From Clostridiales bacterium (GTDB lineage: Bacteria > Bacillota > Clostridia > Saccharofermentanales > Saccharofermentanaceae): a DNA stretch of 64,000 nucleotides. Both the position numbers and the translations under genes were made by a program. This document shows, one piece after another, positions 50,098 through 57,938 of this stretch. The stretch's first letter is position 1. Every line of letters starts with the position of its first letter. The stretch lies in assembly GCA_017545245.1 (NCBI GenBank), contig JAFWPB010000026.1, positions 1-64,000 of the forward strand, written 5' to 3'. Below the pieces are notes generated by a model. The model was not told the origin of the DNA. It searched no databases and worked only from the letters and a program-made list of their open reading frames with translations.

Positions 50098-51051
50098 TTA
50101 CGACAGAACCAGTTCTCCAAGTTCTTTGAACTTATCTTTTCCTCGGCTTCTCGTGCATTCATAAATCGTGTATTCTTTGCCGCTTTCCAGAGAAAAATCT
50201 TTCGGGGCCAGGACGCCGCGTGTGACCCGGCAATGGGTAACCCCTTCCTGCTCGGTATCTGCAGAATCGAATTTGATGTTCAGATTACACTTCCTGCCAT
50301 CTTCCAAAAGAAGTGCGATCGAGGCTTTTAAACGTGGCTCACGGATCGGCCACTTAATGCCGCTTTCCTTTTTGGGAAGCCAGCAAACTTTTCCCGGATA
50401 AGAATAGCGGAGCCACTCGACATTGAATTCGTAATCATCGGATTCTCTCGGATTTCTACATTCTTTGAAATCATCCGTTTTCACGAAAGAGAACCGGAAA
50501 CCACTGGTGAGTTCTCCTGCTTTTCTCGGTTCTTTTCCGGCATCCTTTCTTGCGTAACCGTGAATGGAAACAAGATACTTTCCTGCTGGAAGATCGTACC
50601 AGATGTCCGAATTACTTAGGCTGCCGACCATATCTTTCTGCCAACGCAGGGTGGAGGAGTTGTATTGTACGGTACCATACGCTCCTTTTATCTCGCGGCC
50701 TTCACCTTCATAATCCGCAGGATCAAAGTCCAGAAATGACCCGGTGTCGGATACCCATATTCCGTTTGCGACTTCTAGGTTGAAACCATCATAGGAAAAG
50801 AGTTCTTCCCACGAATCATCAAACGGCTCATCGAAACCATCCACACTGAGCGCATAGTGACCGGAATCAATTTCCGGTATCGGAACCCAGGCGCCTGTCT
50901 TTATGCTGTTTAAGAAGATATTTTTGCTCTTTTGAAGGAGAACCAGTGGTTTTCTGGAAATCAACCCCTCTTCTTTCAAAAAGGCTTTCATCTTGTCCAT
51001 TGAAAACAGACATAGACCATAATTATGTGTGCTGATTTCTTTCTGTTCCAT
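50098..51051 (-). CDS. Hypothetical protein, 317 residues
   Basis: A soluble protein of 317 residues without signal peptide or membrane segment; GGGAGGTGA precedes the ATG. It is rich in aromatic and acidic residues and in Gly/Ser turns (for example SGHYALSVDGFDEPFDDSW and IWYDLPAGKYLVSIHGYARK), which suggests beta-sandwich domains. I recognise no family or catalytic motif. It has neither a clear operon partner nor a regulator site: the AAA_14 gene downstream has its own promoter. Function unknown. Confidence 0.7.
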   Translation of the reverse strand: MEQKEISTHNYGLCLFSMDKMKAFLKEEGLISRKPLVLLQKSKNIFLNSIKTGAWVPIPEIDSGHYALSVDGFDEPFDDSWEELFSYDGFNLEVANGIWVSDTGSFLDFDPADYEGEGREIKGAYGTVQYNSSTLRWQKDMVGSLSNSDIWYDLPAGKYLVSIHGYARKDAGKEPRKAGELTSGFRFSFVKTDDFKECRNPRESDDYEFNVEWLRYSYPGKVCWLPKKESGIKWPIREPRLKASIALLLEDGRKCNLNIKFDSADTEQEGVTHCRVTRGVLAPKDFSLESGKEYTIYECTRSRGKDKFKELGELVLS

Positions 51052-51139
51052 CCGCTCACCTCCCAGGATAAAAAGACATCATAAGACAATTATAAAGCAT
51101 CCCGTTTTGAGCAAACAAGATGCTTTTTTATATGTAAAA

Positions 51140-51167
51140 GACTCTCCATAAATCATCATGGAGAGTC
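51140..51167 (-). terminator. Terminator of the DUF134-NifX/GNAT unit
   Basis: GACTCTCCAT and ATGGAGAGTC form a perfect 10-bp stem with an 8-base loop; on the minus strand TTTTAC follows. Confidence 0.85.
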
Positions 51168-51180
51168 ATCCAAAATCAGT

Positions 51181-51756
51181 TTAAATGCGTTTTTCAAAAC
51201 GGAACATGCCGTCCGAGAATTGATCGTCAGGTTCACCGGGCTTTGCATCCGGGTCATTCGGATCCGGGTGATGGCTGTTAAAGAACTCGACAATATGAAA
51301 GCCACAACGATTCACATAGAAGTGAATGTTTCTCTTTTCAAAATACGGAGTGACTGTCTCCCATATTGTAACTTCCGGATGAAGTTTCTCGATTTCACAC
51401 CAGGTGGCATAGCCGATACCTTTGCTGTGAACTCGTGGAGAAACAAACAGAATATCGAGGTCGCCTTTATTTCCTTCAACTCTGATTATGACACCGCCAA
51501 CGGGGTGGCCGTCACAGATAATACGGTATGCTTCTCCACCATCGATCGAGCGCTCGATCGTCTCGCGTGAAATGATCTGTCCATCTTCTTCGAAATGGTC
51601 ATCACGCATGCCGAATTCTTCCATCGCGCCATAGTTAAAAGCTTCCTGATTGTCCTTGATAAACTGTTCCCAGTCTGTTTCGGCTAAAGGTGTAAGTATT
51701 ACTTTGCACTTCTTCGCCCCACTTGAATTGTATTCGCCCAAAGCACTTTTACTCAT
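51181..51756 (-). CDS. GNAT family N-acetyltransferase
   Basis: A 191-residue acetyltransferase. The acetyl-CoA motif VSPRVHSKGIGYATWCEIEK (about 104-123) and the following KRNIHFYVNRCGFHIVEF (motif B) are clear. It resembles the YhdN/AAC-type subgroup with PVGGVIIRVEG as the central strand. Target unknown. It lies 24 bp behind the DUF134-NifX gene on the same strand and shares its terminator, but its ribosome site is weak, so expression may depend on the upstream gene. Confidence 0.83.
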   Translation of the reverse strand: MSKSALGEYNSSGAKKCKVILTPLAETDWEQFIKDNQEAFNYGAMEEFGMRDDHFEEDGQIISRETIERSIDGGEAYRIICDGHPVGGVIIRVEGNKGDLDILFVSPRVHSKGIGYATWCEIEKLHPEVTIWETVTPYFEKRNIHFYVNRCGFHIVEFFNSHHPDPNDPDAKPGEPDDQFSDGMFRFEKRI

Positions 51757-51780
51757 TTTTCTATTCTCAAATAGTACGGA

Positions 51781-52506
51781 TCAACTGTGGCAGCTTCCAT
51801 GTCCGCAACCGTGTCCGCCATGGCCGCAATCGTGCTCTTCCCCGTGATCGTGATGATCACATCTCGCGTCCGGATCAAACTCAAGCCGGCCCTCGGCAAG
51901 CGCTGCAGCTGCTGCATCAGCGTCACCTTGCACGCCACCATAAAGCTTGATTCCTGCTTCAGCGAGTGCCATCTGCGCACCCATACCGATTCCACCGCAG
52001 ATCAAGGCATCTACATCTGCCATCTTCAGGAAACCGGCTAAGGCACCGTGTCCGCTTCCTGTGGAATCGATCACCTGACTTTTAACGATCTTGCCATCCT
52101 CTACATCGTAGAGTTTAAACTGCTCCGTATGTCCGAAGTGTTGGAAAACATTACCATCTTCAAAAGTTACTGCGATTCTCATTACATTACTTCCTTTCTT
52201 GCTGACCTGCTCCGGCTCCGCTCCGCGAAGCTGATACGAGCCTCCGCTGATCTGAAGTTTCTTACCATCAACAAGCACCATTGCGATCTTTCGTCTCGCA
52301 CTGTCATAGATACCCGTAATTGTCGTTCTGGCAACACCCATACTGGCCGCACACTCTTCCTGTGTCAGTCCTTCTTTATCGATCAGCCTGATCGTCTCGA
52401 ACTCATCGAGCGTCATCAAGACCGTCTCCGCAGAAGGATCCTCAGGTCCGAATGTCCAGTAGTCCGGGAAAGCACCTATACACCTGCATCTTGGTTTTCT
52501 CGGCAT
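51781..52506 (-). CDS. DUF134 - NifX/NafY-like fusion with His/Cys-rich tail
   Basis: A 241-residue fusion. Residues 1-100 are DUF134: MPRKPRCRCIGAFPDYWTFG, then an HTH (LTQEECAASMGVARTTITGI) that should bind DNA. Residues 118-220 are a dinitrogenase iron-molybdenum cofactor (NifX-like) domain with VFQHFGHTEQFKLYDVEDGK. The last 25 residues are almost only His, Cys, Gly and Asp, a metal-binding tail. The likely job is sensing or carrying an iron-sulfur or metal species while repressing genes. Two TGACATATGTCA palindromes in its own promoter suggest autoregulation. GAGGTGG precedes the ATG. Confidence 0.88.
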   Translation of the reverse strand: MPRKPRCRCIGAFPDYWTFGPEDPSAETVLMTLDEFETIRLIDKEGLTQEECAASMGVARTTITGIYDSARRKIAMVLVDGKKLQISGGSYQLRGAEPEQVSKKGSNVMRIAVTFEDGNVFQHFGHTEQFKLYDVEDGKIVKSQVIDSTGSGHGALAGFLKMADVDALICGGIGMGAQMALAEAGIKLYGGVQGDADAAAAALAEGRLEFDPDARCDHHDHGEEHDCGHGGHGCGHGSCHS

Positions 52507-52522
52507 CAGACCACCTCATTTC

Positions 52523-52568
52523 TGACATATGTCATTTATGGTATAGCACCATTTCTGACATATGTCAA
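52523..52568 (-). promoter_or_regulatory. DUF134-NifX promoter with two TGACATATGTCA palindromes
   Basis: Minus strand: TTGACA (52563-52568), 17-bp spacer, TATACC (52540-52545). The 12-bp palindrome TGACATATGTCA occurs at 52556-52567, covering the -35 box, and at 52523-52534, just after the transcription start; both are part of a longer repeat (TTTCTGACATATGTCA) and lie 33 bp apart, about three helical turns. Confidence 0.85.
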
Positions 52569-52638
52569 CAAAGCAAAAAATATGGTTAAGTTCTTTTCGT
52601 TCGGAATATGGCATAGACTCTTCGTCTTCAATCCGCTA

Positions 52639-53238
52639 TTACAGGTTCTTCATCGGTTCGCCCCAGGCGCCCAGATCACGTCCATCGTTGCTGACATAAC
52701 GCTCTTCGCCACCGGCCAACACCTGCTTGACTGATTTGAAACGCTCGATGAAAGGAACGTCCTTATTTGTCAGATCCTCTCTCATGGTTTCGCCCACGAT
52801 CTTACACAGGAACACATCGCTTCCACTGGCAAGATTGATTTCCTGCATAACCTTCAGTTCCATGCTGACCGGGCTTTCCGCGATCGTAGGAACATTGAGG
52901 ACTACACCTTTTTCAACTGTAGGAGCAAACTTCATCTTGTCATCGTGCGCTCTTCCTTCGGTACCTCCGTAATAGTCGGCAAGCGGAAGCAGTTCTTCCG
53001 TAACCAGATTTGCAGAGAATACGCCGTTCTTACGGATGAGGTCCTTGGTCAGTTTCTCACCGCCAATACAGGCCATTACGCCCAGACCGTCTCCGCCGTA
53101 CTCATCTTCCGTTGTCCAGATATAACTGAACCAGCAGAAAAGTCCGAAATTCGGCGTTCCGTCTTCTTTATATGTGCCGTACAAAAAGAGCTGCTGCGGG
53201 CAAAAATCGTTCCAATTTTTTACTTGTACCTTTGTCAT
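52639..53238 (-). CDS. Flavin reductase family protein
   Basis: 199 residues starting at ATG 53238 (MTKVQVKNWNDF) with GGAAAGGAAG upstream; the longer frame runs into marR. The flavin reductase split barrel is indicated by LFLYGTYKEDGTPNFGLFCW (about 15-34), MACIGGEKLTKDLIRKNGVF (about 53-72) and NLVTEELLPLADYYGG. It binds FMN and may reduce flavin or transfer electrons to a partner. Its start is 2 bp from the marR stop, so it is co-transcribed with marR and probably repressed by it. Confidence 0.87.
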   Translation of the reverse strand: MTKVQVKNWNDFCPQQLFLYGTYKEDGTPNFGLFCWFSYIWTTEDEYGGDGLGVMACIGGEKLTKDLIRKNGVFSANLVTEELLPLADYYGGTEGRAHDDKMKFAPTVEKGVVLNVPTIAESPVSMELKVMQEINLASGSDVFLCKIVGETMREDLTNKDVPFIERFKSVKQVLAGGEERYVSNDGRDLGAWGEPMKNL

Positions 53239-53239
53239 G

Positions 53240-53698
53240 TTATTCTTCCTTTCCATTTCGAGGAGCGCGTTCTGATTGTTCGAGATTAAGAAGGATCCGG
53301 TCAAGGAACTGATCGATGATCACCACATCTTTCTGAGAGAAATCTTTGTAAAAGATCTCGTTCATCTTCTGTGATACTTCATCGTACTTTCCCTGAAGAT
53401 TTCTGGCCTTTTTCGTCAGAACGATCAGTGACTGCCGCTTATCAGATGCGGCCGCTTTTCTCTCGATCAGGCCGGCTTCTTCCATACGCCCGAGCATTGC
53501 CGTAAGTGTATTCTTGGCAAGGCCCGTTTTTTGGGATAATTCAACGATCGGCACCTCATCCTTCTGCCAAAGCACATAAAGGATGCGTCCCTGCGGTCCA
53601 TTGAATTCCTCTACGCCGCTTTCTTGAAGCAGACGTTGAAAGATGCGTGACTGAACCTGCTTGATCTGTGAGATTAAAAAACCTGTTCTTGATTCCAT
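53240..53698 (-). CDS. MarR family transcriptional regulator
   Basis: A 152-residue winged-helix repressor. Helix 1 is QVQSRIFQRLLQESGVEEFN; the recognition region VPIVELSQKTGLAKNTLTAM (about 52-71) and the wing LIERKAAASDKRQSLIVLTK (about 78-97) are standard. GGAGG precedes the ATG. Two GGTTC/AGTAC-TATATG-GAACC/GAACT palindromes flank and overlap its promoter, so it almost certainly represses its own operon with the flavin reductase; the ligand may be a quinone, phenolic or drug. Confidence 0.9.
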   Translation of the reverse strand: MESRTGFLISQIKQVQSRIFQRLLQESGVEEFNGPQGRILYVLWQKDEVPIVELSQKTGLAKNTLTAMLGRMEEAGLIERKAAASDKRQSLIVLTKKARNLQGKYDEVSQKMNEIFYKDFSQKDVVIIDQFLDRILLNLEQSERAPRNGKEE

Positions 53699-53731
53699 AT
53701 AGCCTCCGGAGCATATAAGGTCTACGAATAA

Positions 53732-53777
53732 ATAGTACTATATGGAACTATCATTCGTCAAGGTTCTATATGGAACC
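53732..53777 (-). promoter_or_regulatory. marR promoter with two TATATG-centred operators
   Basis: Minus strand: TTGACG (53756-53761), 18-bp spacer, TACTAT (53732-53737). Operators GGTTC-TATATG-GAACC (53762-53777) and AGTAC-TATATG-GAACT (53734-53749) lie just upstream of the -35 and over the -10, with centres 28 bp apart. Confidence 0.82.
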
Positions 53778-53811
53778 ATTTTTAAATGTTTCAACTTCCC
53801 GGTTTCACAAA

Positions 53812-53842
53812 AAAGACTCCTCACAAACCGTAAAGAGTCTTT
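53812..53842 (-). terminator. Terminator of the DUF6273 lipoprotein gene
   Basis: AAAGACTC and GAGTCTTT form a perfect 8-bp stem directly behind the gene, with T runs on both strands. Confidence 0.75.
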
Positions 53843-53848
53843 CTTGCT

Positions 53849-54739
53849 TTATACCGATATTTCCCATTGTTCCGGATCATATCCGTTATTCGGATAAGTC
53901 GAGATATTTAAGGATTCAATATCGATCCACATCGCCGGGCGAATAGTACAATTGTAATAGTCCGCTACGCGACTTCGATCAACATAAAGGCCATAGGTGT
54001 TAGTAATACCGCCATATTCGATATATGCAGCATGCTTTGCTGTATATCCTGGCGAACGAAGCCATATAGACCAGACGCCGTCTGGACTTACACTTTTTTT
54101 CAGGCAATAATCTGTTCTGGCACAGTGATGTTCTTCCTCCCAGGCAAAGTACTTCTCATACTCATCTATACTGAGAACAAAGACCTTGTCCGATGTACTG
54201 TTACCCGGAGCGGTACCATATTCCGGATTCTCCCTGTCTGAAATTGTCGAGCTGAGAATATGACTCTTCTCATCTTCCGTAAACGCGGTATCATAGAACG
54301 ATCCATTCAGCCATTGGCGAAGCGTACAGTTCTCCCATGTAACATCTGTTCTGGTTTCATTATAGGGCTTTTGGTCCAGTGCCCATTTACTGGTTACCAG
54401 GATCTTGTTGTCTTCTTTCGCAAGAATGATCCACTCAATATCTTCCATACCATTGGATGTATTATCATCCTGCTCATATTTACCCAATGTAAATACCAGG
54501 CCTACCTTAATATGGTCATCCTGCGTCTCCTGCGCGGTTGTTGTTTCCTCTGTCACAGAAGTCTTCTCAGTTGTTGTTTCCTTCGGTGTGGTCGTTGCTT
54601 CCGTTTGGGAAGCGGTCTTAGTCGACTCCACATCTGATGGTGTAGTTTCAGTCTTTTTGTTATTGCATCCGACCGTACAGGTTAAAAGCACACCACACAT
54701 CAGCGAGGAAAGGACTCTTCTGGTGATTCGTTTATTCAT
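53849..54739 (-). CDS. DUF6273 domain lipoprotein with Thr-rich linker
   Basis: About 296 residues starting at ATG 54739, 6 bases after AAGGAG. A signal peptide ends in the lipobox LTCTVGCN (Cys about 26), then a Thr/Glu-rich linker of about 50 residues, then the DUF6273 domain: DIEWIILAKEDNKILVTSKW, VTWENCTLRQWLNGSFYDTA, DKVFVLSIDEYEKY, IWLRSPGYTAKH and IRPAMWIDI. It is a paralogue of the protein at 18613-19284 with an added linker. Function unknown; the surface location and the aromatic end motif suggest ligand binding. Confidence 0.8.
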   Translation of the reverse strand: MNKRITRRVLSSLMCGVLLTCTVGCNNKKTETTPSDVESTKTASQTEATTTPKETTTEKTSVTEETTTAQETQDDHIKVGLVFTLGKYEQDDNTSNGMEDIEWIILAKEDNKILVTSKWALDQKPYNETRTDVTWENCTLRQWLNGSFYDTAFTEDEKSHILSSTISDRENPEYGTAPGNSTSDKVFVLSIDEYEKYFAWEEEHHCARTDYCLKKSVSPDGVWSIWLRSPGYTAKHAAYIEYGGITNTYGLYVDRSRVADYYNCTIRPAMWIDIESLNISTYPNNGYDPEQWEISV

Positions 54740-54844
54740 ATTCAACTCCTTACTGATTCTTTCTCGATGAATACGATCATCCTCATATTAAGAATACCAA
54801 AAGTGCTGAAAATGAATGTGACTAATCACTTATCAATCAGTGGA

Positions 54845-55315
54845 TCATCCTCTGAACTTTTCCAGTCGGATAATATGTTCGGCATCAGGTTCGGTTATTC
54901 CATCCTTATAATCGTATCCGAACTTTCTATAGAAAGGCACGCCCGTAATGGATGCCGGGATCTCGATTCTTTTGGCGCGGAGAAAGAACTCGTCCGTTTC
55001 GAGTGTTTCGATTATGGACCGCCCGATGCCTTTTCCCTGATACTCCGGATCCACGAAGATCGTAAATAGAGAACTCTCGTCCTCTTTGCCCCAGAACGGA
55101 CCGATTGCACCGCAGCCGATGATCTGCTTCTCGTCTTCGACAACATAGAAATGCGTCCAGCCGGCTCTTTCAATAACATGTTCCGGTGTTTCTGTCTTAT
55201 CGAGAATGTCAATGATATCCGCAGGATAATCCTTCACGTTGGAAATCTTGATTGTCTTTCTTATAAGGTCGGACACAGTTTTCGCGTCCTCTGTATTAAA
55301 TCTTCTAATATTCAT
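54845..55315 (-). CDS. GNAT family N-acetyltransferase
   Basis: A 156-residue single-domain GNAT. The strand IIGCGAIGPFWGKEDES precedes IFVDPEYQGKGIGRSIIETL (about 90-109), which holds the acetyl-CoA loop QGKGIG. PASITGVPFYRKFGYDYK is motif B with the CoA-contacting Tyr. Target unknown. GGAGGCAG precedes the ATG, which overlaps the TetR stop by 4 bases, so it is the second gene of a tetR-GNAT operon and should be induced by the TetR ligand, perhaps a toxic amine or antibiotic that it acetylates. Confidence 0.85.
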   Translation of the reverse strand: MNIRRFNTEDAKTVSDLIRKTIKISNVKDYPADIIDILDKTETPEHVIERAGWTHFYVVEDEKQIIGCGAIGPFWGKEDESSLFTIFVDPEYQGKGIGRSIIETLETDEFFLRAKRIEIPASITGVPFYRKFGYDYKDGITEPDAEHIIRLEKFRG

Positions 55316-55887
55316 TTTCTGCCTCCAATTAACTGATATTCGATGTGGTTAGTGATCGATCTGATCGTTTGCGATTTAAGCGGAATAATCCTGCTCCACA
55401 TTCGAACGCCCTGGTACGAATAAGTCAGAATGCTGACGATCTCGTCGACATTGACTTTATTAAACTCGCCTCTTTCGATTCCGTAACGGATAAACGAAGC
55501 CCATTTCTTCTCGCCGTCCTTATTGATCTTGATCATCGAATCCGAATCGACCATTTCAGAATACTCATATACGGCGAGGCTTAACGAATCCTCAGGATGC
55601 TTCATCTCCTCTTCCATATTGCGCAGTGTCTTCTTCAGGATCGTCACTGCAGAAACACCTTTCTCCATCTCCGAATACAGGTTATCGGCAGCATTACCGG
55701 TCATCCTAAGGATAATGGCTTCGAAAATCTCCTTCGTGCTCGAAAAATGGCTGTACAGTCCTCCGCGGCTCATATCCGTTGCCTCACAGATATCCTTCAT
55801 GGTGACGGACTTAAATCCTTTCTGAGCAAAAAGCGCATACGATTTATCCAATATGAATTCTCTCGTTTTCTCACCTTTTGTAGCCAT
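55312..55887 (-). CDS. TetR/AcrR family transcriptional regulator
   Basis: 191 residues from ATG 55887 (MATKGEKTREFIL), 6 bases after GGAGGTG. The HTH (VTMKDICEATDMSRGGLYSH, about 32-51, then FSSTKEIFEAII) is clear; the C-terminal helical domain should bind a ligand. Palindromes GACACGCGTGTC and CGACAC-TC-GTGTCG sit in and behind its own promoter. It is co-transcribed with a GNAT gene. A single half-site (GACACGAG) at 55981-55988 points to possible influence on the divergent dus gene. Confidence 0.88.
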   Translation of the reverse strand: MATKGEKTREFILDKSYALFAQKGFKSVTMKDICEATDMSRGGLYSHFSSTKEIFEAIILRMTGNAADNLYSEMEKGVSAVTILKKTLRNMEEEMKHPEDSLSLAVYEYSEMVDSDSMIKINKDGEKKWASFIRYGIERGEFNKVNVDEIVSILTYSYQGVRMWSRIIPLKSQTIRSITNHIEYQLIGGRK

Positions 55888-55905
55888 GGGAAGCACCTCC
55901 ATTTC

Positions 55906-55954
55906 CGACACTCGTGTCGTTTTTAATAATAGACACGCGTGTCGGTTTTGTCAA
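55906..55954 (-). promoter_or_regulatory. tetR-GNAT promoter with two GACAC palindromes
   Basis: Minus strand: TTGACA (55949-55954), 17-bp spacer, TATTAT (55926-55931). GACACG-CGTGTC (55932-55943) sits wholly in the spacer; CGACAC-TC-GTGTCG (55906-55919) covers the transcription start. Confidence 0.85.
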
Positions 55955-56035
55955 CAGGGTATTTTGTGAAAACAGAGATGGACACGAGTGATAGAATATA
56001 TCCATGAGAAGTTTCAGGAAGGAAATCCGTATCGC

Positions 56036-56968
56036 ATGAAGATATACTGCGCCCCGCTTGAGGGTGTGACAACATACGTGTTCCGCAATGCTTATAACAC
56101 GATCTACGGTAACGTGGATAAGTTCTTCTCGCCGTTCCTTTCACCGGCGGAGAACTGTCCGATGACTCCCCGCGAGAAAAAAGATATCGCCCCTGAGAAC
56201 AACGAAGGAATAAATCTGGTCCCGCAGATCCTTACCTGCCGGTCCGACCATTTTATTGATGCGGCAAAAGCACTTCACTCCATGGGTTATAGTGAGATTA
56301 ATCTGAACCTTGGCTGCCCTTCCGGCACCGTCTGCACAAAAGGAAAAGGTGCGGCCTTCCTGCAAGAAACAGATGCGCTTCAAGTGTTTCTGGATGCCAT
56401 CTACTCCTATTCCGAATCAGAAGGAATAAAGATATCGATCAAAACAAGACTCGGGTACTCTGACCCGGAAGAGTTTCATGATCTGATAGGAATCTTCAAT
56501 TCCTTTCCTGTAAGCGAACTGATCGTACACCCCAGGATCCGCACTGACTTCTATAAAGGAGAACCACGAAAAGAATACTTTGCCTATGCTCTGAAACATG
56601 TAAAATGTCCGCTCGTATATAACGGGAATATCTATAGCGCCGAAGACTACGAAGAATTAGTCAGCACATTCAGCAGCAGCCTCGATCCCATCATGACAGG
56701 CAGAGGCCTGATCTCCGATCCTTCTCTTCTTGACAAGCTTAAGGGGACTATATCAGAAACGGACTTTACTAAATTTCGAAAACTGCACGACACGCTCTAT
56801 CACGAGTACCAGAAAGTCATGTCCCCGGACATCAATGTCCTCCACAAAATGAGAGAACTATGGACATACTGGCAAGTGCTTTTTGATGGGAAAGAACGCG
56901 ACATCAAGCGCCTGATGAAAGCAAAGAAAATCGCAGAATACGAAGCAAGCGTATCCGGCATACTTTAA
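56036..56968 (+). CDS. tRNA-dihydrouridine synthase family protein
   Basis: 310 residues from ATG 56036 (MKIYCAPLEGVTT), with GGAAGGAAA about 11 bases upstream; an in-frame start at 55988 is less likely. The FMN-binding barrel has the Dus blocks: INLNLGCPSGTVCTKGKGAA (catalytic Cys in NLGCPS..VCTKGKGAA, about 101-120), KISIKTRLGYSDPEEF, ELIVHPRIRTDFYKG (VHpR), PLVYNGNI (NGdI) and IMTGRGLISDPSL (MiGRG). It reduces uridines in tRNA D-loops. It is a single gene between divergent tetR and convergent small genes. Confidence 0.92.
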   Translation: MKIYCAPLEGVTTYVFRNAYNTIYGNVDKFFSPFLSPAENCPMTPREKKDIAPENNEGINLVPQILTCRSDHFIDAAKALHSMGYSEINLNLGCPSGTVCTKGKGAAFLQETDALQVFLDAIYSYSESEGIKISIKTRLGYSDPEEFHDLIGIFNSFPVSELIVHPRIRTDFYKGEPRKEYFAYALKHVKCPLVYNGNIYSAEDYEELVSTFSSSLDPIMTGRGLISDPSLLDKLKGTISETDFTKFRKLHDTLYHEYQKVMSPDINVLHKMRELWTYWQVLFDGKERDIKRLMKAKKIAEYEASVSGIL

Positions 56969-57082
56969 CCCTGTTATTTTGCTGTGGACAATTGGATTTG
57001 ATTCCATATAGCAAGGAATACTTGTCTCTGTAGTGGTATTTTCGTAAGTATTCAATATTCTCCATATCACCACTCCTTTTCT

Positions 57083-57430
57083 CTACTGAAGAAAAATGTA
57101 ATATGTTCCTTCATCATAGCAATCACTAAACAAGACCGAATATTCGCAATCAAGTCCTTCCAGATATTCCTTCATCTCCTCTTCTTCATTTACACCATAA
57201 CAGCTGCACAAAGACCGGGCAGCGGCTAACGCTAATAAGAACGCTTCTTCATCGATTTCTCCGTGATCGGATATAAAATCATCGAATTCATTTTCAGACG
57301 TTACAAAACACATGCACTCAATTGCATCCTGAAAAGAACTGTACAACTTTTTGTAGTTCTTTTCTGCGAGCATCTGCTTGATCGAGCGTACATCTATTCC
57401 GTTTTCAATTAATACAGTATCCAGGTTCAT
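57083..57430 (-). CDS. Hypothetical protein (second gene of a pair)
   Basis: About 115 residues from ATG 57430 (MNLDTVLIENGIDVR), one base after the stop of the preceding gene. An in-frame ATG at 57499 would add 23 residues and overlap that gene. An AAAGGAG lies 17 bases before 57430 and 90 bases is the most that coupling would require, so the start is uncertain. The protein is soluble, acidic and helical with several Cys (LCSCYGVNEEEEMKEY). I recognise no family. Probably co-transcribed with 57432-57932. Confidence 0.55.
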   Translation of the reverse strand: MNLDTVLIENGIDVRSIKQMLAEKNYKKLYSSFQDAIECMCFVTSENEFDDFISDHGEIDEEAFLLALAAARSLCSCYGVNEEEEMKEYLEGLDCEYSVLFSDCYDEGTYYIFLQ

Positions 57431-57431
57431 A

Positions 57432-57932
57432 CTAGTAAATGTAAAATGCTCCTTTGTCTTTCTTACCGGACCATCCACACGGAAGATGTCCCGATTCATA
57501 TATCTCCAGAAGTCTTTCAAAAAAGTCATCGACCGGAAAGATACTCCTATAAGCATCAGTCATAACTATGTCCAAAACACAGAAACGAACCATACTGATA
57601 ACCTCTTTGGTATTCAGGCCCAATTCTTCAAGCTTTGTGCACCAAACCTCGTCTAACTGCGGTAAATAGGTTTGCTTCCACTCCTTCACCAAACCATTCC
57701 AAAGCTTATTCTCATCACCTTCATGAGATATTTCTCGCTTACAAAGCTTAACGGTAAGATCACCCTGAAAATCCAGAACTGTATTTCCCCATTTAAGAGA
57801 AGAATTTCGTTTAATCACTTCTTCTTTTGATGAAACCTTTAATCCGAGATTCGAAACATCCTTCCCACAGTTTTGAAACCATGGGATGGCACAAAGCCGT
57901 TCTACCATTTTCTGATTTATCTCAAGACTCAT
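57432..57932 (-). CDS. Hypothetical protein, possibly immunity-like
   Basis: A 166-residue soluble protein; GGAG precedes the ATG. The C-terminal segment FFERLLEIYESGHLPCGWSG (about 137-156) resembles an ending often seen in small cytoplasmic proteins encoded beside contact-dependent or polymorphic toxins, as I recall it, but no toxin gene is adjacent. It starts 6 bp after the Nudix gene stop and may be transcribed with it. If it is an immunity protein, it is an orphan. Confidence in function is low. Confidence 0.6.
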   Translation of the reverse strand: MSLEINQKMVERLCAIPWFQNCGKDVSNLGLKVSSKEEVIKRNSSLKWGNTVLDFQGDLTVKLCKREISHEGDENKLWNGLVKEWKQTYLPQLDEVWCTKLEELGLNTKEVISMVRFCVLDIVMTDAYRSIFPVDDFFERLLEIYESGHLPCGWSGKKDKGAFYIY

Positions 57933-57938
57933 AATCTC

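Noticed and set aside
51094-51129. Hairpin AAAGCATC/GATGCTTT with a T run on the plus strand
   Set aside because: No plus-strand gene precedes it; it may be part of the promoter area of the 50098-51051 gene. Not called as a terminator.
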